Origin: Leptidea sinapis
Lineage: Eukaryota > Arthropoda > Insecta > Lepidoptera > Pieridae
Length of the DNA: 64,000 bases
Direction: 5' to 3'
NCBI RefSeq assembly: GCF_905404315.1
Contig: NC_066273.1
Span: 4,092,001 to 4,156,000, forward strand
The notes beneath the pieces were generated by a model. The model was not told where the DNA came from, made no database searches, and saw only the letters and a program-made list of their open reading frames with translations. A program made the translations under genes and the position numbers. Positions 22,310-33,783 of this stretch are shown in pieces (within the stretch, counting starts at the first letter, position 1; every line of letters starts with the position of its first letter).

Positions 22310-23018
22310 GGCGAAATTGCTGAGGGTCTTGATTTCTATGAGGATTCAACTTTTTGACAATAGTTCGCCATCTGTGTCTGTCTTTGGCAACATGCAGAGC
22401 GTCATGTAGTCCGGTGTTCAGAGATGTGTGGATTTGGTCAGACCATCATGTAGGGCTGCGGGGCCTCGTCCGTCTACCTTCCCAGTAACCATCAGTTGTT
22501 CGAGGTTGTGGCCATCTTTTCTGGCAATATGTCCAAAGAACTCTAGGATTCTACGGAGGCAGATGGATGAGATTCTGGTTTTTACACCTATAGTGTTAAG
22601 GATGGATTGGTTGGTGCGGAATGCTGTCCAAGGGGTTTTGACGCATCTTCCTCCAGCACCACATCTCAAAGTCATCAATCCGATCTCCGTCGGCCTTCTC
22701 TAGTGTTCATGTCTCAACCCCATAGCTGAAGATGGAAAATATTCGACTATTGACTAGCCTCATTTTAGTTTTACGTGAGATGTTACAGTCACGCCATATT
22801 TTTCAGAGTTGAGACATTGCAGTTTTGGCCATTCCAATGCGAAGCTTGATTTCCAGCTCGCATGTCCCGTTGTTGCTGATAATAGACCCCAGATAGGTGA
22901 AATTATCGACCTGTTCTAGATCCAGCGCCCCAGTCAACGCGGCGAAACTACTATATTCTATCATATTTTGTGTGTTATGATAGTTATGAAGGGTTCCTTC
23001 AAAACAAAAACCTATCAA
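22310..23018 (-). pseudogene. RTE-type LINE C-terminal pseudogene
   Basis: On the minus strand, the frame at 22803-23018 reads ALDLEQVDNFTYLGSIISNN followed by CELEIKLRIGMAKTAMSQL. Further on (22418-22678) come VKTRISSICLRRILEFFGH and ARKDGHNLEQLMVTGKVDGR, and finally a frame with HVAKDRHRWRTIVKKLNP. The order YLGSIIS, EIxxRIGMAK, ILxFFGHIAR, then a W-R-x-I-V block is that of the post-RT region of RTE-like LINEs. Frame changes and stops separate the blocks, so the copy is dead and 5'-truncated. Confidence 0.8.
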
Positions 23019-24722
23019 TAATCATAGAAATGATTTAAAAAATATATTTCTTCCTATCTACTATATTTTTGAGTACTGAATTCAAAGGTACTATATACGG
23101 GCTAAAAAGTTGTCAACCTATCTGTGTCACTCGTGTCTATGTATGTCACTTCTAGTAATTTCTTATTTAGATATCTATAAACATTCTGTAAAGTTGTTCA
23201 TTAATTACCTTATGTTTTTACAAGTTTTTAAATACCTCATACCCAAGTTATATCTTGTTATGCTCGGTGTCATGCGAGTTTTTGTAAATTATTTTGTAAG
23301 AGTAATTACTATTTGCTATGTAAAGCGATAATTTTATATTGTTTTAGTTCAAGTTCATTGTATCTACTTATTGAATGTCATCTATAAATAACACAATTAT
23401 TGTTTAATGATACGTAATTGGCATACAATTTTTCTTCAAATGGTATAACTGGACAAACACGATTGTGGATTGTGCCTCGTGGATTCCTTACAAAGTTAAA
23501 AAGATCATATGTTATTTTACTAACTGTTCCGAATGAATTTTCTTCGTTTCAAATAAAAATGCAAAATGTGTTGATTCACAAAATTGCCAAAGGTCATTAG
23601 GAAGTAACGAAATTCTTACTACTTAAAATGAAACATTTTAATAACAACAAAATAATAACATCATTGTTATTATTAATTGAGAACGAACAAAAGGCCATAA
23701 CAGCAACATATCTATAAATATTTTATTATTTCAGCAGCATTTCTATAAATATTTTCAATTCAATATATTTAATTAATATTTTCATTACAAATAGGTACTT
23801 TTGAATTGTAATTAATTTGCTCGCATTTTTCTATGTACTATTTAATTGTGGAAACTTTTATTGGTCAGTGATTTCTATTTTAAGTTTTATTTTTTAAGTG
23901 TATTAAGTTGTACTGTTTGTTTCCCGAATAAAATTAAAATAAAAACATTATGGCATATATATTAAATTTTTATCTGTAATTTAATTATAATCAAATTAAA
24001 CTCAACTATTTAATGTAATTAAGTTATGATTGTTTGTAGATCTATGAGTGATATGCCTGAAATTAAATGATTTATTATTATTACTGTCGCAAACTACATC
24101 AGTATTTTTACGATCATGGCCACTTATAAATCGTATAGGATTCTGAAAAAAAAAGTGATTTTAAGAGGGTGGCGTGTTATAAAAAAAACAACGAAATAAT
24201 TTTTGTTTAATTTAATTATTTTACAAGCTTTGTCTTGTACCATGTTTCTTCAAAGATATTATATTTTTATTTAAAGTAGATCATTATTATAAACATAATA
24301 TTGTGTATAACATGTACGAACACCAGAAGCGCGCCAGCTTATAGCCTGAACACATGATGGGATTTGGTCCGGTCTTCTAGCGGACCATATACGATGGTTT
24401 CTCGCATTGTCTTCTTGTCAAATCTAGACTCAGCTATAGTTATTATAATACTTAGTTCAAGTCGAGAATCCACGGAGAATGTTAGTGATTCCTACGGGGT
24501 TGTAGTTTATAAGAACCAAGCGAAGTAAAAATAAATAATAGTTAAAAAAACAAAATAATAAATTTTATTGCAAAAAAAAGCGTGGGGTGTAGAAGAATTA
24601 TTATTTTAAAATATATTTTTTTACACTATTTTTAATTTAAATTTATTTTCTATTTTTTAGTTGAATTTTATATAAAGCGTACTTTTTAGTTTTTTTTAAC
24701 TATTATTTATTTTTCATTTTTT
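23019..24722. other. Unannotated AT-rich DNA
   Basis: There is no recognisable gene. Around 24345, 'acacatgatgggatttggtc' resembles a stretch near 2697, so an old unnamed repeat may be present at both places. Confidence 0.4.
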
Positions 24723-24868
24723 AGTCAAATTAGTGTAATGTCATCGGTCCTCGATAATTCTACAAAGTTTGAACCAAATCTAGCCGTTTAAAGTGGCTCA
24801 AAATCGTGCCCAAATAAGTCGGATACAAACATACAAACATACAGGTGAAGCTAATATAAAGCGTATAA
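24723..24868 (-). mobile_element. Helitron-like fragment
   Basis: Its complement matches the start of the element at 59606: 'attagcttcac...tgtatgtttgt', then CGACTTATTTGGGC, CCACTTTAAACGG and GAGGACCGATGACAT. Only the 5' half is recognised here. Confidence 0.45.
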
Positions 24869-25526
24869 AAAAAAACTAAGAAATAGTACTTATAGGTACT
24901 TTGTAGAATAATTATGTTTTTTAAACCTTTAAAATATTTCAAAACTTATCACATAGTTTGTTGTATAAGTTCTAACTAGCTCTTAGTTCTATTTAGCTTT
25001 CAGTCAAAATTTTCAATATAAAAACATTGTTCAGTAATATTTTCCTGTCCTTAGCGGACTTAGTACGAAGTTAGAAATTGATTTTCGCACGAATTTCGCA
25101 GTTTTCACAAGGTATGGGTATATATGTAATTCCACAACTCGTCGCTTATTTATCCTAGTTTGAAGTAAGTGCCAGATAATAATATTAAATAAATTAAAAT
25201 ATTGACTTTTCATAGGTTACTGTGGTTTATTTTTCATTGTGATATCTAAATTCACCCGAGAGTAGAATATACTTATCGATACAGAAATGTAGATTCAAGA
25301 AACGGGTTTCAAATAAGGCGAGAACAATCCGAGATGGGATTATAATCTCACGAGTTTCAACGAGTAACGACTTACGATCCGGGAATAATAACCGATTGTA
25401 TGTAAAGCATGTTTAAGATCATACATTTTAATGTAACAAACACAGACTACATATGTACTACGTATGAGAGGGAAATCTTATAACAACCAATACTGGCACG
25501 GTATTTTAGAGTTTGAAATTTAGTTT
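24869..25526. other. Unannotated AT-rich DNA
   Basis: I see no gene or repeat family here. Confidence 0.35.
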
Positions 25527-25623
25527 TTAACCGACTTCAAAAAGGAGGGGGTTCTCAATTCGATTGGTATTTATTTTATGTATGTACACAGATTACACCG
25601 AGATTTATGAACCGATTTGCGTG
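25527..25623 (+). repeat. Interspersed repeat P, fragment
   Basis: It begins TTAACCGACTTCAAAAAGGA and continues through GATTGGTATTTATTTTATG to 'gaaccgatttgcgtg'. It is cut at 25624 by the poly-T of a LINE family A end. Confidence 0.6.
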
Positions 25624-25925
25624 TTTTTTTTTTATGGAATAGGAGGACAAACGAGCGTACGGGTCACCTGGTGTTAAGTGATCACTGAAGCTCACATTCT
25701 CTTGCAACACCTCTATGTATAACTCGGAAAGTCTTCTTGTTCTATATTGTGTTATTTTCAAGAATGTTTGCCTTATACATCTTTTACAGCAGCTCGTTAG
25801 GAGAACAAGTCGGTATTTAATTACGTATTTATAAGAGCAATAACACCTAACACGGCCCGGGCAGCAGCGGTCACTTTGAACCCCGCGGCCCGCGCTGTTC
25901 GTCGGCCGCATCAAACGTTCCATCA
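25624..25925 (-). mobile_element. LINE family A 3' end with GC-rich 5' part
   Basis: On the minus strand it ends in CATAAAAAAAAAA (poly-T at 25624 on +). It carries the family tail (GGTGACCCGTACGCTCGTTT region) and then diverges into a block containing ACAAGTCGGTATTTAATTACG. A short GC-rich patch (about 25853-25910) lies at its 5' side and may or may not belong to the element. Confidence 0.55.
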
Positions 25926-26519
25926 ATTGGCTTTCTATATCGAGACTTTCTGATCGTACCTATATATATACCTCGTTAGCGCTTTGACGAGTTTTGTTTC
26001 AACAAAACATAGAGTAATAAAATCGTAGATGCTGCAAGTGGGGCAAACTCTATTTATAATCTTATTAATTTATATATTTGCGTTATTATATTAATATATT
26101 TGCGTTTACTTGGTAAATATTGTTTTTTAAAGGTTTCCATTTAACATAGTCTATATTAAAGCATAATAGTTAAACAGCTGAAATTTTGACAGATTGTATT
26201 TACATATATCCTTGCTTACTGTTATCCTGTGACGATAATACTTTGTGAATCATGTGTGAGTCCACTATGGAACTTAAATAGGCGCTTACGAGATATGCTT
26301 GATTATTGTGAGATTTTATATGAAATCTCAATATTACATGACTAATGTAAGTGTCATGATCGCCGATTAGTTTCCTATAGTCACCGTCGGAGCCAAGGAA
26401 GTAGATTTAATATTTCAAAATATTGAGTTAACTTCAGTCTAAGCAAAAATTTAAGTCTCTACTTGCAGCAAATTTATTCTTAAGAAATAAAAAGGCGAGA
26501 ATATATCTCTTTTTGATTT
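25926..26519. other. Unannotated AT-rich DNA
   Basis: I see no gene or repeat family here. Confidence 0.35.
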
Positions 26520-26940
26520 TACACGGAAAAGACATATTCTGCTCTGTGAACGGCTGGATCTCTTGGCGTTGCGTAGAGAAGTCGCTTCATTGTGTGTCTT
26601 CTACCGCATTTATCACGGGGAGTGTTCCGAAGAGCTGTTTAACCTGATTCCTGCCGCCGAATTCCACCTTCGCATGACACGCCACAAGTTAGGATATCAT
26701 CCCCACCATCTGGATGTGTGGCGGTCCTCCACAGTGCGGTTTTCAAGGAGTTTTCTCCCTCGTACTACAAAGCTGTGGAATGAGCTTGGAGGTACCTTCA
26801 AAAAAAGCGCGTACACCTTCCTTAAAGGCCGGCAACGCTCTTGTGATTCCTCTGGTGTTGCAAGAGAATGTGGGCGGCGATGATCACTTAACACCAGGTG
26901 ACCCGTACGCTCGTTTGTCCTCATATTCCATAAAAAAAAG
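26520..26940 (+). pseudogene. LINE family A, C-terminal coding and 3' end
   Basis: An open frame (26563-26883) reads LALRREVASLCVFYRIYHGE, then LFNLIPAAEFHLRMTRHKLG, YHPHHLDVW, FSRSFLPRTTKLWNEL and TFKKSAYTFLKGRQRSCDSS. This is the conserved C-terminal tail of a CR1/Jockey-like reverse transcriptase ORF (the part ending in LPRTxxLWNxLP...FKxxxxxFL) that is very abundant in Lepidoptera. Compared with the copy at 44410, a short segment between WNEL and TFKK is missing. The 3' end is TTCCATAAAAAAAA. It is a 5'-truncated retroposed copy with no catalytic domain. Confidence 0.8.
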
Positions 26941-27145
26941 CTTTATCCATAGTAATTATATTTTCCATCAATGTGAATGTTGCTCTAACTGTCCTGTTCC
27001 TCGTTCACGGGTAAATTACCAAACGGATCATACAGAAACTTAACTGAATAGACATAGAGGAAAGGAGAAAACCATAGGCTACATTTTAGTAAAAAAAAAA
27101 CAGTTCCCAAAAGACTGTGTTCTCTGCGTGCGTTACTACTCTACG

Positions 27146-27365
27146 ACCTACGTTGCGTCGATGGCGCAATAGGTAGAAACGTTGACTATAACCCCCTTAT
27201 TCATAATAGTCTGCTAACTTAAAGCATTGCTAATTCGCACTCTGTCTTCCTCTATTGACCTAAGTCAGAATGAGAAAAAACACTCCTAAGCGGCTGTTTA
27301 AAGTTAGGGGACCATTATGAATAAGGGGGTTACTGTTTCGATCCTCGCCTCCACCCATGTGTTTT
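27146..27365 (+). repeat. tRNA-like repeat interrupted by a MITE
   Basis: GTCGATGGCGCAATAGGTAG (A-box-like) and GTTGACTA precede a MITE, and CTGTTTCGATCCTCGCC (B-box-like) follows it. Removing the MITE brings the two halves to a tRNA-like distance. Pairing is imperfect, so a working tRNA gene is unlikely. Confidence 0.45.
27191..27330. mobile_element. TA-flanked MITE, 140 bp
   Basis: Inverted ends ACCCCCTTATTCATAAT (27191-27207) and ATTATGAATAAGGGGGT (27314-27330) are exact complements over 17 bp, and similarity continues inward (GTCTGCTAACTT against AAGTTAGGGGAC). The flanks are TA on both sides (27189-27190 and 27331-27332), which fits Tc1/mariner-type target duplication. There is no ORF. 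Confidence 0.8.
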
Positions 27366-27487
27366 CAGTTTTCGAATTCAGATTAACGTTTATTCGAGAA
27401 TTTGTAAGATCGTAAACGTTCTTCCGATTTCTCTGCTCAAACTAGAGATATGAGCTGTGACCAGCGCAGCGGTGATGTGATCACCGT

Positions 27488-27715
27488 ACGAGACGAGCAG
27501 GACGTTCAGCTGATGGTAATCGATACTTGGATAGATTCTTGAGAAACCTAAAAATTCTGAGCGGCGTCACCTTGAGACATACGATGTTAAGTCCCATTTG
27601 CCCAGTAATTTCACTAAATACGGTGCTCTTCAGACCGAAACACAATAATGCTTACACATTACTGCTTCACGGCAAATATAGGCGCAGTTGTGGAGCCTCC
27701 CACTCCCACAACTAC
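27488..27715 (-). mobile_element. S1 short retroposon copy (deleted)
   Basis: It starts with ACGAGACGAGCAGGACGTTC on + and ends with GGAGCCTCCCACTCCCAC. An internal deletion removes one hairpin arm, so CTGAGCGGC stands alone, and the A-rich end is missing. Confidence 0.65.
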
Positions 27716-28734
27716 AGTTGACTTGGATGTATAATCATTTTTCCTTGTCTTCCATAAAGAAAAAAGCATAATAAAATGAATTTTCAGACAAAATATAAAT
27801 TTTTATTAATACCATTTATTTACTCATTATATTAACCCCTAACAGATGCAATCTATAAAAATATGTAAGACTCCAAGTAAACTAATAACTATGTAATAAA
27901 TTATCAGAAACATCCATTCTTTGCTGCGGTCTTTGAACACACGGCTACAAAAATCCAATTTAAATAAATTTCGAAAGCCTTTTATGAGAATCACCATGGG
28001 GCATTTCGATTATAAAGGCAAATAAACTGTAAAATCAACGCAGTAAGGTCTAAAGTGTATCAAATCTGATATTCTCGTTAGTCATGTCAATAAATCTGTG
28101 CCATAACAATCTTATTTGTTTGTTTAAATATACGTTATCGATAAACAATATAGGTTGTATAATTCAACGCGTAATGTTGGCGTTTAAGATGTTTTGAACT
28201 GGGAAGCTATCTCGTTAGTAAGTCCATTGTTGACCGTAAGATCTCCTCTCCTCTTCGTTCGTTCGACGACTGCACCTAACAATGCAGAGGCTATCTCTCT
28301 TTGCTCTTCACGCAAGGCAAGGTCAAGCCTTCGGAAACTTTAAAGCTTTTTATGGGTCTGAAGAAAAAATACTTTTTGAATTAATACTTTCGATGTATAT
28401 GCCTCGTTAGTTTAAGGAAATAATTATGTATATGAATTGTTGATTGATAGATAAATTAATTATGGTTGACAGTTGATAGCAAAAATAGTGCTTGCGTTTT
28501 TGGCGCTATTTTTTTGAATCAACATTGAAATATTTATTCTTAGTGCTAGCTAGGCTATATTTGTTTCGAAAAATTAAACTGCCAAGCTTTTCAAGACTTA
28601 CGAAGCTGCTCTATATGTGTTTGTAAATCAATATCTATGTTTAATTTGTCACTTTGTTTCTCTAAGTTCGACCAGAATTATATTAGATCCCTCTCAAAAA
28701 TACTCGTGAATCTTTCACTTATATGATTTATACG
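27716..28734. other. Unannotated AT-rich DNA
   Basis: I see no gene or repeat family here. Confidence 0.35.
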
Positions 28735-29106
28735 TCACTCTAGATAGACTATGACAGCTGTGAAAACGTCGAAAAAAACTTGAGTATACACCTAACCTCT
28801 ATTTTGAGCAATGCACGCACACTAGAGTATTACCTGGCCTGTTTTTATGACTATCTAGACCATAGGTTCTCAACGTGGGCGATAACGCCCCCTTGTGGGC
28901 GTTTGAGACTTTCGGGGGGGCAGTAGAAGACCCAGAGAAAATTAGGGGGCATCGAGATGGCGTAGATGCGGCTTGGGTAGATTAAAAATATAGTCTAAAA
29001 AGGCAAAAAAATACACGAAGATACTCTAGAAAAAAACATATTCTCAAAGTGGGCGGTGATCAAAATAAGGTTGAGGAACTATGATCTAGACGTATATTTT
29101 ATCAAA
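28735..29106 (+). mobile_element. M1 MITE split by a hAT MITE
   Basis: The left part (28735-28860) has CTAGATAGACTATGACAGCT, 'gtgaaaacgtcgaaaaaa' and GCAATGCACGCACAC. The right part resumes at 29092 with GTATATTTTATC. Part of the M1 core (the 'acgtagcttgtcac' block) is missing, so this copy also has an internal deletion. Confidence 0.7.
28861..29083. mobile_element. hAT-type MITE with perfect 8-bp target duplication
   Basis: It is flanked on both sides by ATCTAGAC (28853-28860 and 29084-29091), an exact 8-bp duplication. The ends CATAGGTTCTCAAC and GTTGAGGAACTATG are imperfect inverted repeats of the GGTTCTCAAC type seen in hAT elements. At 223 bp, without an ORF, it must depend on a transposase made elsewhere. 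Confidence 0.9.
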
Positions 29107-29639
29107 GTTCTTTCACATCATTCGATTATTTCTCAGCATCAATCGATCTATCAAATGATAAGTACACACTTATTTGAGTATAATCACCCGTCGTTGGGAC
29201 ATTGCTCGTAAAACTGGTTGGTTAGCGCCTACGCGGACATAAACTATCTGTTGGATGTTCAATACCTAAGGGACCTTACACAATACACCCGCGGTACTGT
29301 GTGTATTATGACCAAACTTTTTAAAAGTAATTTAAATTTTTTCTCAAAATCGATTCCTCTGCACTACTTTTTGACCTCAGTTAAAGCTCTACCATCGCTT
29401 ATGAAAGAAAAGGCGTGCTCAGAGAAAAAGAAAAGACAATTAACAGCTATCCTTATATTATTTTTTGCTCTTACTAAAAAATCGAAACTGTGTTATTCTT
29501 TACAAATAATCGCTAAATGTTTTTAAATTAATTCTTATAATACAATATCAGATTGGACCCATTTGAAAAGATATGCATCAGGTCTAAAAATTACCTCTGG
29601 AAGAAATCGTCCTCCCAACGAAAGTGCCTTTTTTTAAAT
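29107..29639. other. Unannotated AT-rich DNA
   Basis: A 102-codon + frame (29218-29526) has no motif; nothing else is seen. Confidence 0.35.
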
Positions 29640-29705
29640 TAAATACCCTGGGGGAAACGCTCCATTCCCATTTTAATTAGTGGTATCATTATGATAATCA
29701 TAAAC
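29640..29705 (-). mobile_element. LINE family B fragment
   Basis: 'ctgggggaaacgctccattc' and 'agtggtatcattatgataat' match the C-terminal coding region at 3595-3650. Only about 65 bp remain. Confidence 0.45.
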
Positions 29706-30097
29706 GGACTGTCTGATAGTTTAGCTTAATATTAACTAAAAAATAATTTATATTGATCAAAAATTTCCATTAATTATAGTTACATTAATCATTCAATCAT
29801 ATTATAATTCTAGTATAAGTTGTTTTAAGGAAAATTTGGAGAATTAATACATTTATATCAGTTTAATCACTGTCGGGAGTTAAAACGAAACGAACAGCTT
29901 TGTAATATGCCGCGGTAGCTATCTTTAATATTATGTTATCACCAAACAGATATCGCTATACAAGGGTATATCGAGCAGGTGTACTCTTACAATCAAACAC
30001 ACAATACTATCAATTATTACAATCAATCATTCGTAATCCGCTAATTCATTAAGTCAAAAATAATCAATTTCTTTGGTATGTATTTTAATTTCTAATT

Positions 30098-30245
30098 TAT
30101 ATTCAAATTCAAATATAATTATTCAAAATAGGATGTGACATTACTTATTGAAAGTCAAAAAACTACCACCCATTCCAAAATGAATGCCTCAGACCTGAGA
30201 AGAACGGGCGTAACAAACTCAGCGGGCTTTTTTTTTCATCGAATA
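30098..30245 (-). mobile_element. LINE family B 3' end, short
   Basis: It runs from TATTCAAATTCAAATATAAT (A-rich end in complement) through 'gatgtgacattacttattga' and 'cagacctgagaagaacgggc' to the T run followed by CATCGAAT. Strong 5' truncation leaves only the 3' UTR. Confidence 0.7.
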
Positions 30246-32645
30246 TAATTCTGAATATTAATCATATCATTAAAGCTTAAATTTATTATTTTTGCATTTG
30301 TGCGGATTTAATATAATTATTTTCGTTTATTTAAAATTCTTTTCTCAAATTTTCACCGCCGTTAAACCGCCTGAACACGAATTAAAATACTAATTAAAGA
30401 TAAAATTGACTGCTACTTAGAATCGACTACCCATTCAGAATAGAATAGTTTAAAATAAAAATGAAATAAAAAAATAAAACTGTTTATTTTAAGAGGATTT
30501 TCTACGAGAACTAGGATTTTTACAATCGAAGTGTCTGAAGATTTGGGAGCAAAATTAGTAATTTATATTTTTGTTAAATCACTCTAGATATTAATTTTTA
30601 CTGTCTATATCTGAGGTGATTCCGTCCTTCTAAATCCTAATATTAAAAATGCGATTGAGAGTTTGCATTCATGGCTTAACTATTCAACTGTTTCAATTGA
30701 TCGTTATAAAATATTACACACATGTTCGTAGAATATCGAAAAAGAAAGGTTAGAGTTTATTTTAAGATTCGACTTTTCTTGCATTTGTCTTCTTATTACA
30801 ATAATTTTAAAACTCCACGACAACATCATGATAGTGTGCAAGGGTCACAACAGTACGATTATTGAGGTAAGGCTCTATTATATTGAAGCAATCGTTCTCC
30901 AGTGATTTGACAAGTTCAATTTCGATGTTACTTTCAGATATAACAGAATTACTGCCACTTTGATCTAACGGTACAGTCATGAATCGAAATATTCGATTGT
31001 TCACATCTCAGTTATTTTTATGATATTTATAATATTATCAGATATGTTTTAACTACATTAAACATATTTATCTTGTTAAAAATACAAAAATTTAATCATT
31101 TATGTCAGATACAAAATTACAAAGCGATATATACATAGTATTCTGCCAAACTGCGCAGCAGTTTGTCGGCAGTAATTCTCGTGTTTCGCAAATTATCAAA
31201 CCAATAATATGATTTTGTGTTTGACAATTTAATAGTCCTATCCTATATAATAACCTATCAATATTTCTTAAGTCTATTTATTATGGACATTGTGCTAAGT
31301 AGAACTTTCGCAATAAGTTTTTCATCTGATTTTTTGTTTTACAATTCGACAATTGTTACGCTATATGAGTAGTTAATTAGTTTAGATATTATGTTTAATG
31401 GTTATCGTGGTCATTATTTTGGTTCTCTTGGCTCTTTTAAAAATATTATTAATTTACACTTTATTTTGATTTCTATCTATTCACAATAATTTTAATTGTT
31501 TTTAAGTAGTATAGCATCAAATCATACTTTTTTTTTATGATACTGACAACAGGCTCGCGTGATACGAAGGAAAGAACAACCACCCATGGACATCAGAAAC
31601 ACAAAGAGATGCGTTCGCCTCAAGATGGGTTTATGATTTAAACTTGAAGGTCCCCTGAAGGTTAAAGTCGTATCGATTCAAGAATATTTCAGCCGGCATT
31701 TGCTGCCACAAAGTGCGATGTTTTGATTGTTACTAACAACGTTCCCGTTGGAAACCTTATGGTATAAAAAAGCCCTACAAATGCCAATTTCTATAAGATA
31801 TATAGGTATAAATCACTCTTATACGTTATTCACAATAATTCCATGTGACCAAAGCAATACACTATACAATATTAACAATAAAAAACTGAGCTAGGTTATA
31901 TTGGATGTTTTTTTAATTCCCAATTAAAAAAAAACACATCAGAAAGATATATATAATATAGACATATTATAATAGGTGTTAAAAAAACGATAACATTATA
32001 AATAGATGTAAAATGATAATGCGTGATGAAAACAATGGGAAGAAAGGAAAACCTAGTGTTTATTGCTGTCAAACTTTGTGCAAACTAACGTTACTTACAT
32101 ACTGTCAAAATGCAACCCAATTAAGACACTTTTGAGTCACACGATAAGCGCGCATATTATTCATCAGAATGCTAATAATTAATCGTCCAATATAAATTGC
32201 GATGACATGATAACCTACTAATTATTAATTATATTATTTCCGTCTAAAAATATACAGTCGTAAAGAACTGCTCATCAAAATAAATTATACTTAATTTATT
32301 TTGCATAAGTAATGAATCACTGAAGCGTGGACAGTCATTGGTAACAAGATAAGAATGGTTACTTAAAATTCAACATGGCCGCTCTTTTCGGCTAACAGGC
32401 CGCGGGACATTACACAAAATGGAAATATAATATTTTGTATGCAGCGCGCATGTTTCAGTAAGCACAGTGGGTATGTCATTATTTACATAATTACCAAGTT
32501 TTTCGATGAAACCATAATATTAATTATTAGTTCTTTTTTTTTACTTTTCGCTATGATTGTTTCAAACGGTGTGTACCTCTATTCTTTACAGGTTCTTCTC
32601 GGGTTTGCAAATTTAAATTAGTCGTAATTTACGAATTTAACATAT
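30246..32645. other. Unannotated AT-rich DNA
   Basis: There is no recognised family. A 65-codon minus frame (30807-31004) has a mixed, protein-like composition but no known motif and no ATG supported by context. Confidence 0.4.
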
Positions 32646-32945
32646 TTTTAACCGACTTCAAAAAGGAGGAGGTTATCAATTCGATCGGTATTTTTTTTTA
32701 TGTACACCGATTACTCTGAGATTTATGATCCGGTTTACGCAATTTTTCTTTAGTTCGATGCAGAATAGATGCCATTTGGTCCCATAAAATTTTTATGGAA
32801 CCAGAGAGATGACAGAGATTGGCCCAGTAGTTTTCATTTTATGAACATTTTTTAAGAAAATTTTTGTTTACTTTGATCATATAATTGTATTTTGTGTACG
32901 GCTTTTTTAGGAGTTTTCATTCAGGTTGATTATATATTATAATTA
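32646..32945 (+). repeat. Interspersed repeat P, longest copy
   Basis: It starts TTAACCGACTTCAAAAAGGA, passes through 'gtacaccgattactctgaga' and 'gaaccagagagatgacagag', and ends near AGGTTGATTATATATTATAA. It has no ORF and no clear inverted ends. It is the same family as 22044-22299 (opposite strand). Confidence 0.6.
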
Positions 32946-33208
32946 TTAACTGACAGTAAGTAAAAAATAAAAAAAAAACTTTTCAATTTTTTTAAACGAT
33001 TATATTTCTTATAGCATTTTCATTTATTTCGTTCGCTTATTAAATGTAAATTTTCATATGGTTTGTTTACGCATCAAAAGATTTAATGTATTTAAAATTA
33101 CTGTATATTCAAGTAATGATTGTTTTATTACTTATTAAACTTATTAATTATGGTAGGTAATAAACAACTACTTAAATAATATTTGGTGTGTTGGTGTAAG
33201 CCACTATA

Positions 33209-33783
33209 TATGTTGGTCACACTAAAAGTTTTGCGTAACCAAAAATACAACATGTTAAAACCAATATATTTTGTTTATTGCTTTTCAAAATACTCTCCTT
33301 TACATTTTAAATAATTTCTCATGTGATCGAACCATTTTTTAAAACAGGAGGACCACAGATCTGAAGGCACGTTTTCTACGCGCTAATTGAACGCTATCAC
33401 TGCCTCTTCGGAATTGGTAAAAGTGAAATCTCTCATCAAATCTTTCGGGTCTATGTGCGGGTGATGGGTATATGATGGGTATGGGTGACGAGTTGTACTT
33501 TTTCGGAAGCTAAAAATGACTTAGTTTTGTTGGCCGTGTGTGAGGAAGCGTTGTCATGATGTATGACGCCGCTTTTTGGTCGTCTTTCGCGAACTTTTTT
33601 TAACACCTTGGGTAAACAAATGGTAGAATACCACTCGGCATTAACACTCTTTTGATCTTCTGGGAATTGTGCGGAATCGTTTTTTTATTACTAAGAAGGA
33701 TGCAACGTTTCAAAAAATATGACATTCGAAATTCAATTAGTACCGATAAGCTAAAAGTGCAAAACTTTTAGTGTGTCCCTAAG
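33209..33783 (-). mobile_element. mariner relic with both inverted ends
   Basis: CACACTAAAAGTTTTGC near 33218 is mirrored by GCAAAACTTTTAGTGTG near 33760. The minus strand holds part of a mariner-type DDE transposase: NAEWYSTICLPKVLKKVRER, then GVIHHDNASSHTANKTKSFL. HHDN contains the second catalytic aspartate and the N-A-S-S-H-T block is characteristic of mariner. The N-terminal helix-turn-helix region and much of the catalytic core are gone, and stops are present. It is therefore an internally deleted, inactive copy whose ends could in principle still be recognised by a related transposase. Confidence 0.8.

Noticed and set aside
30807..31004. 65-codon minus-strand frame that looks protein-like
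   Set aside because: No convincing start, no known motif and a stop directly upstream; no splice signals strong enough to call an exon.
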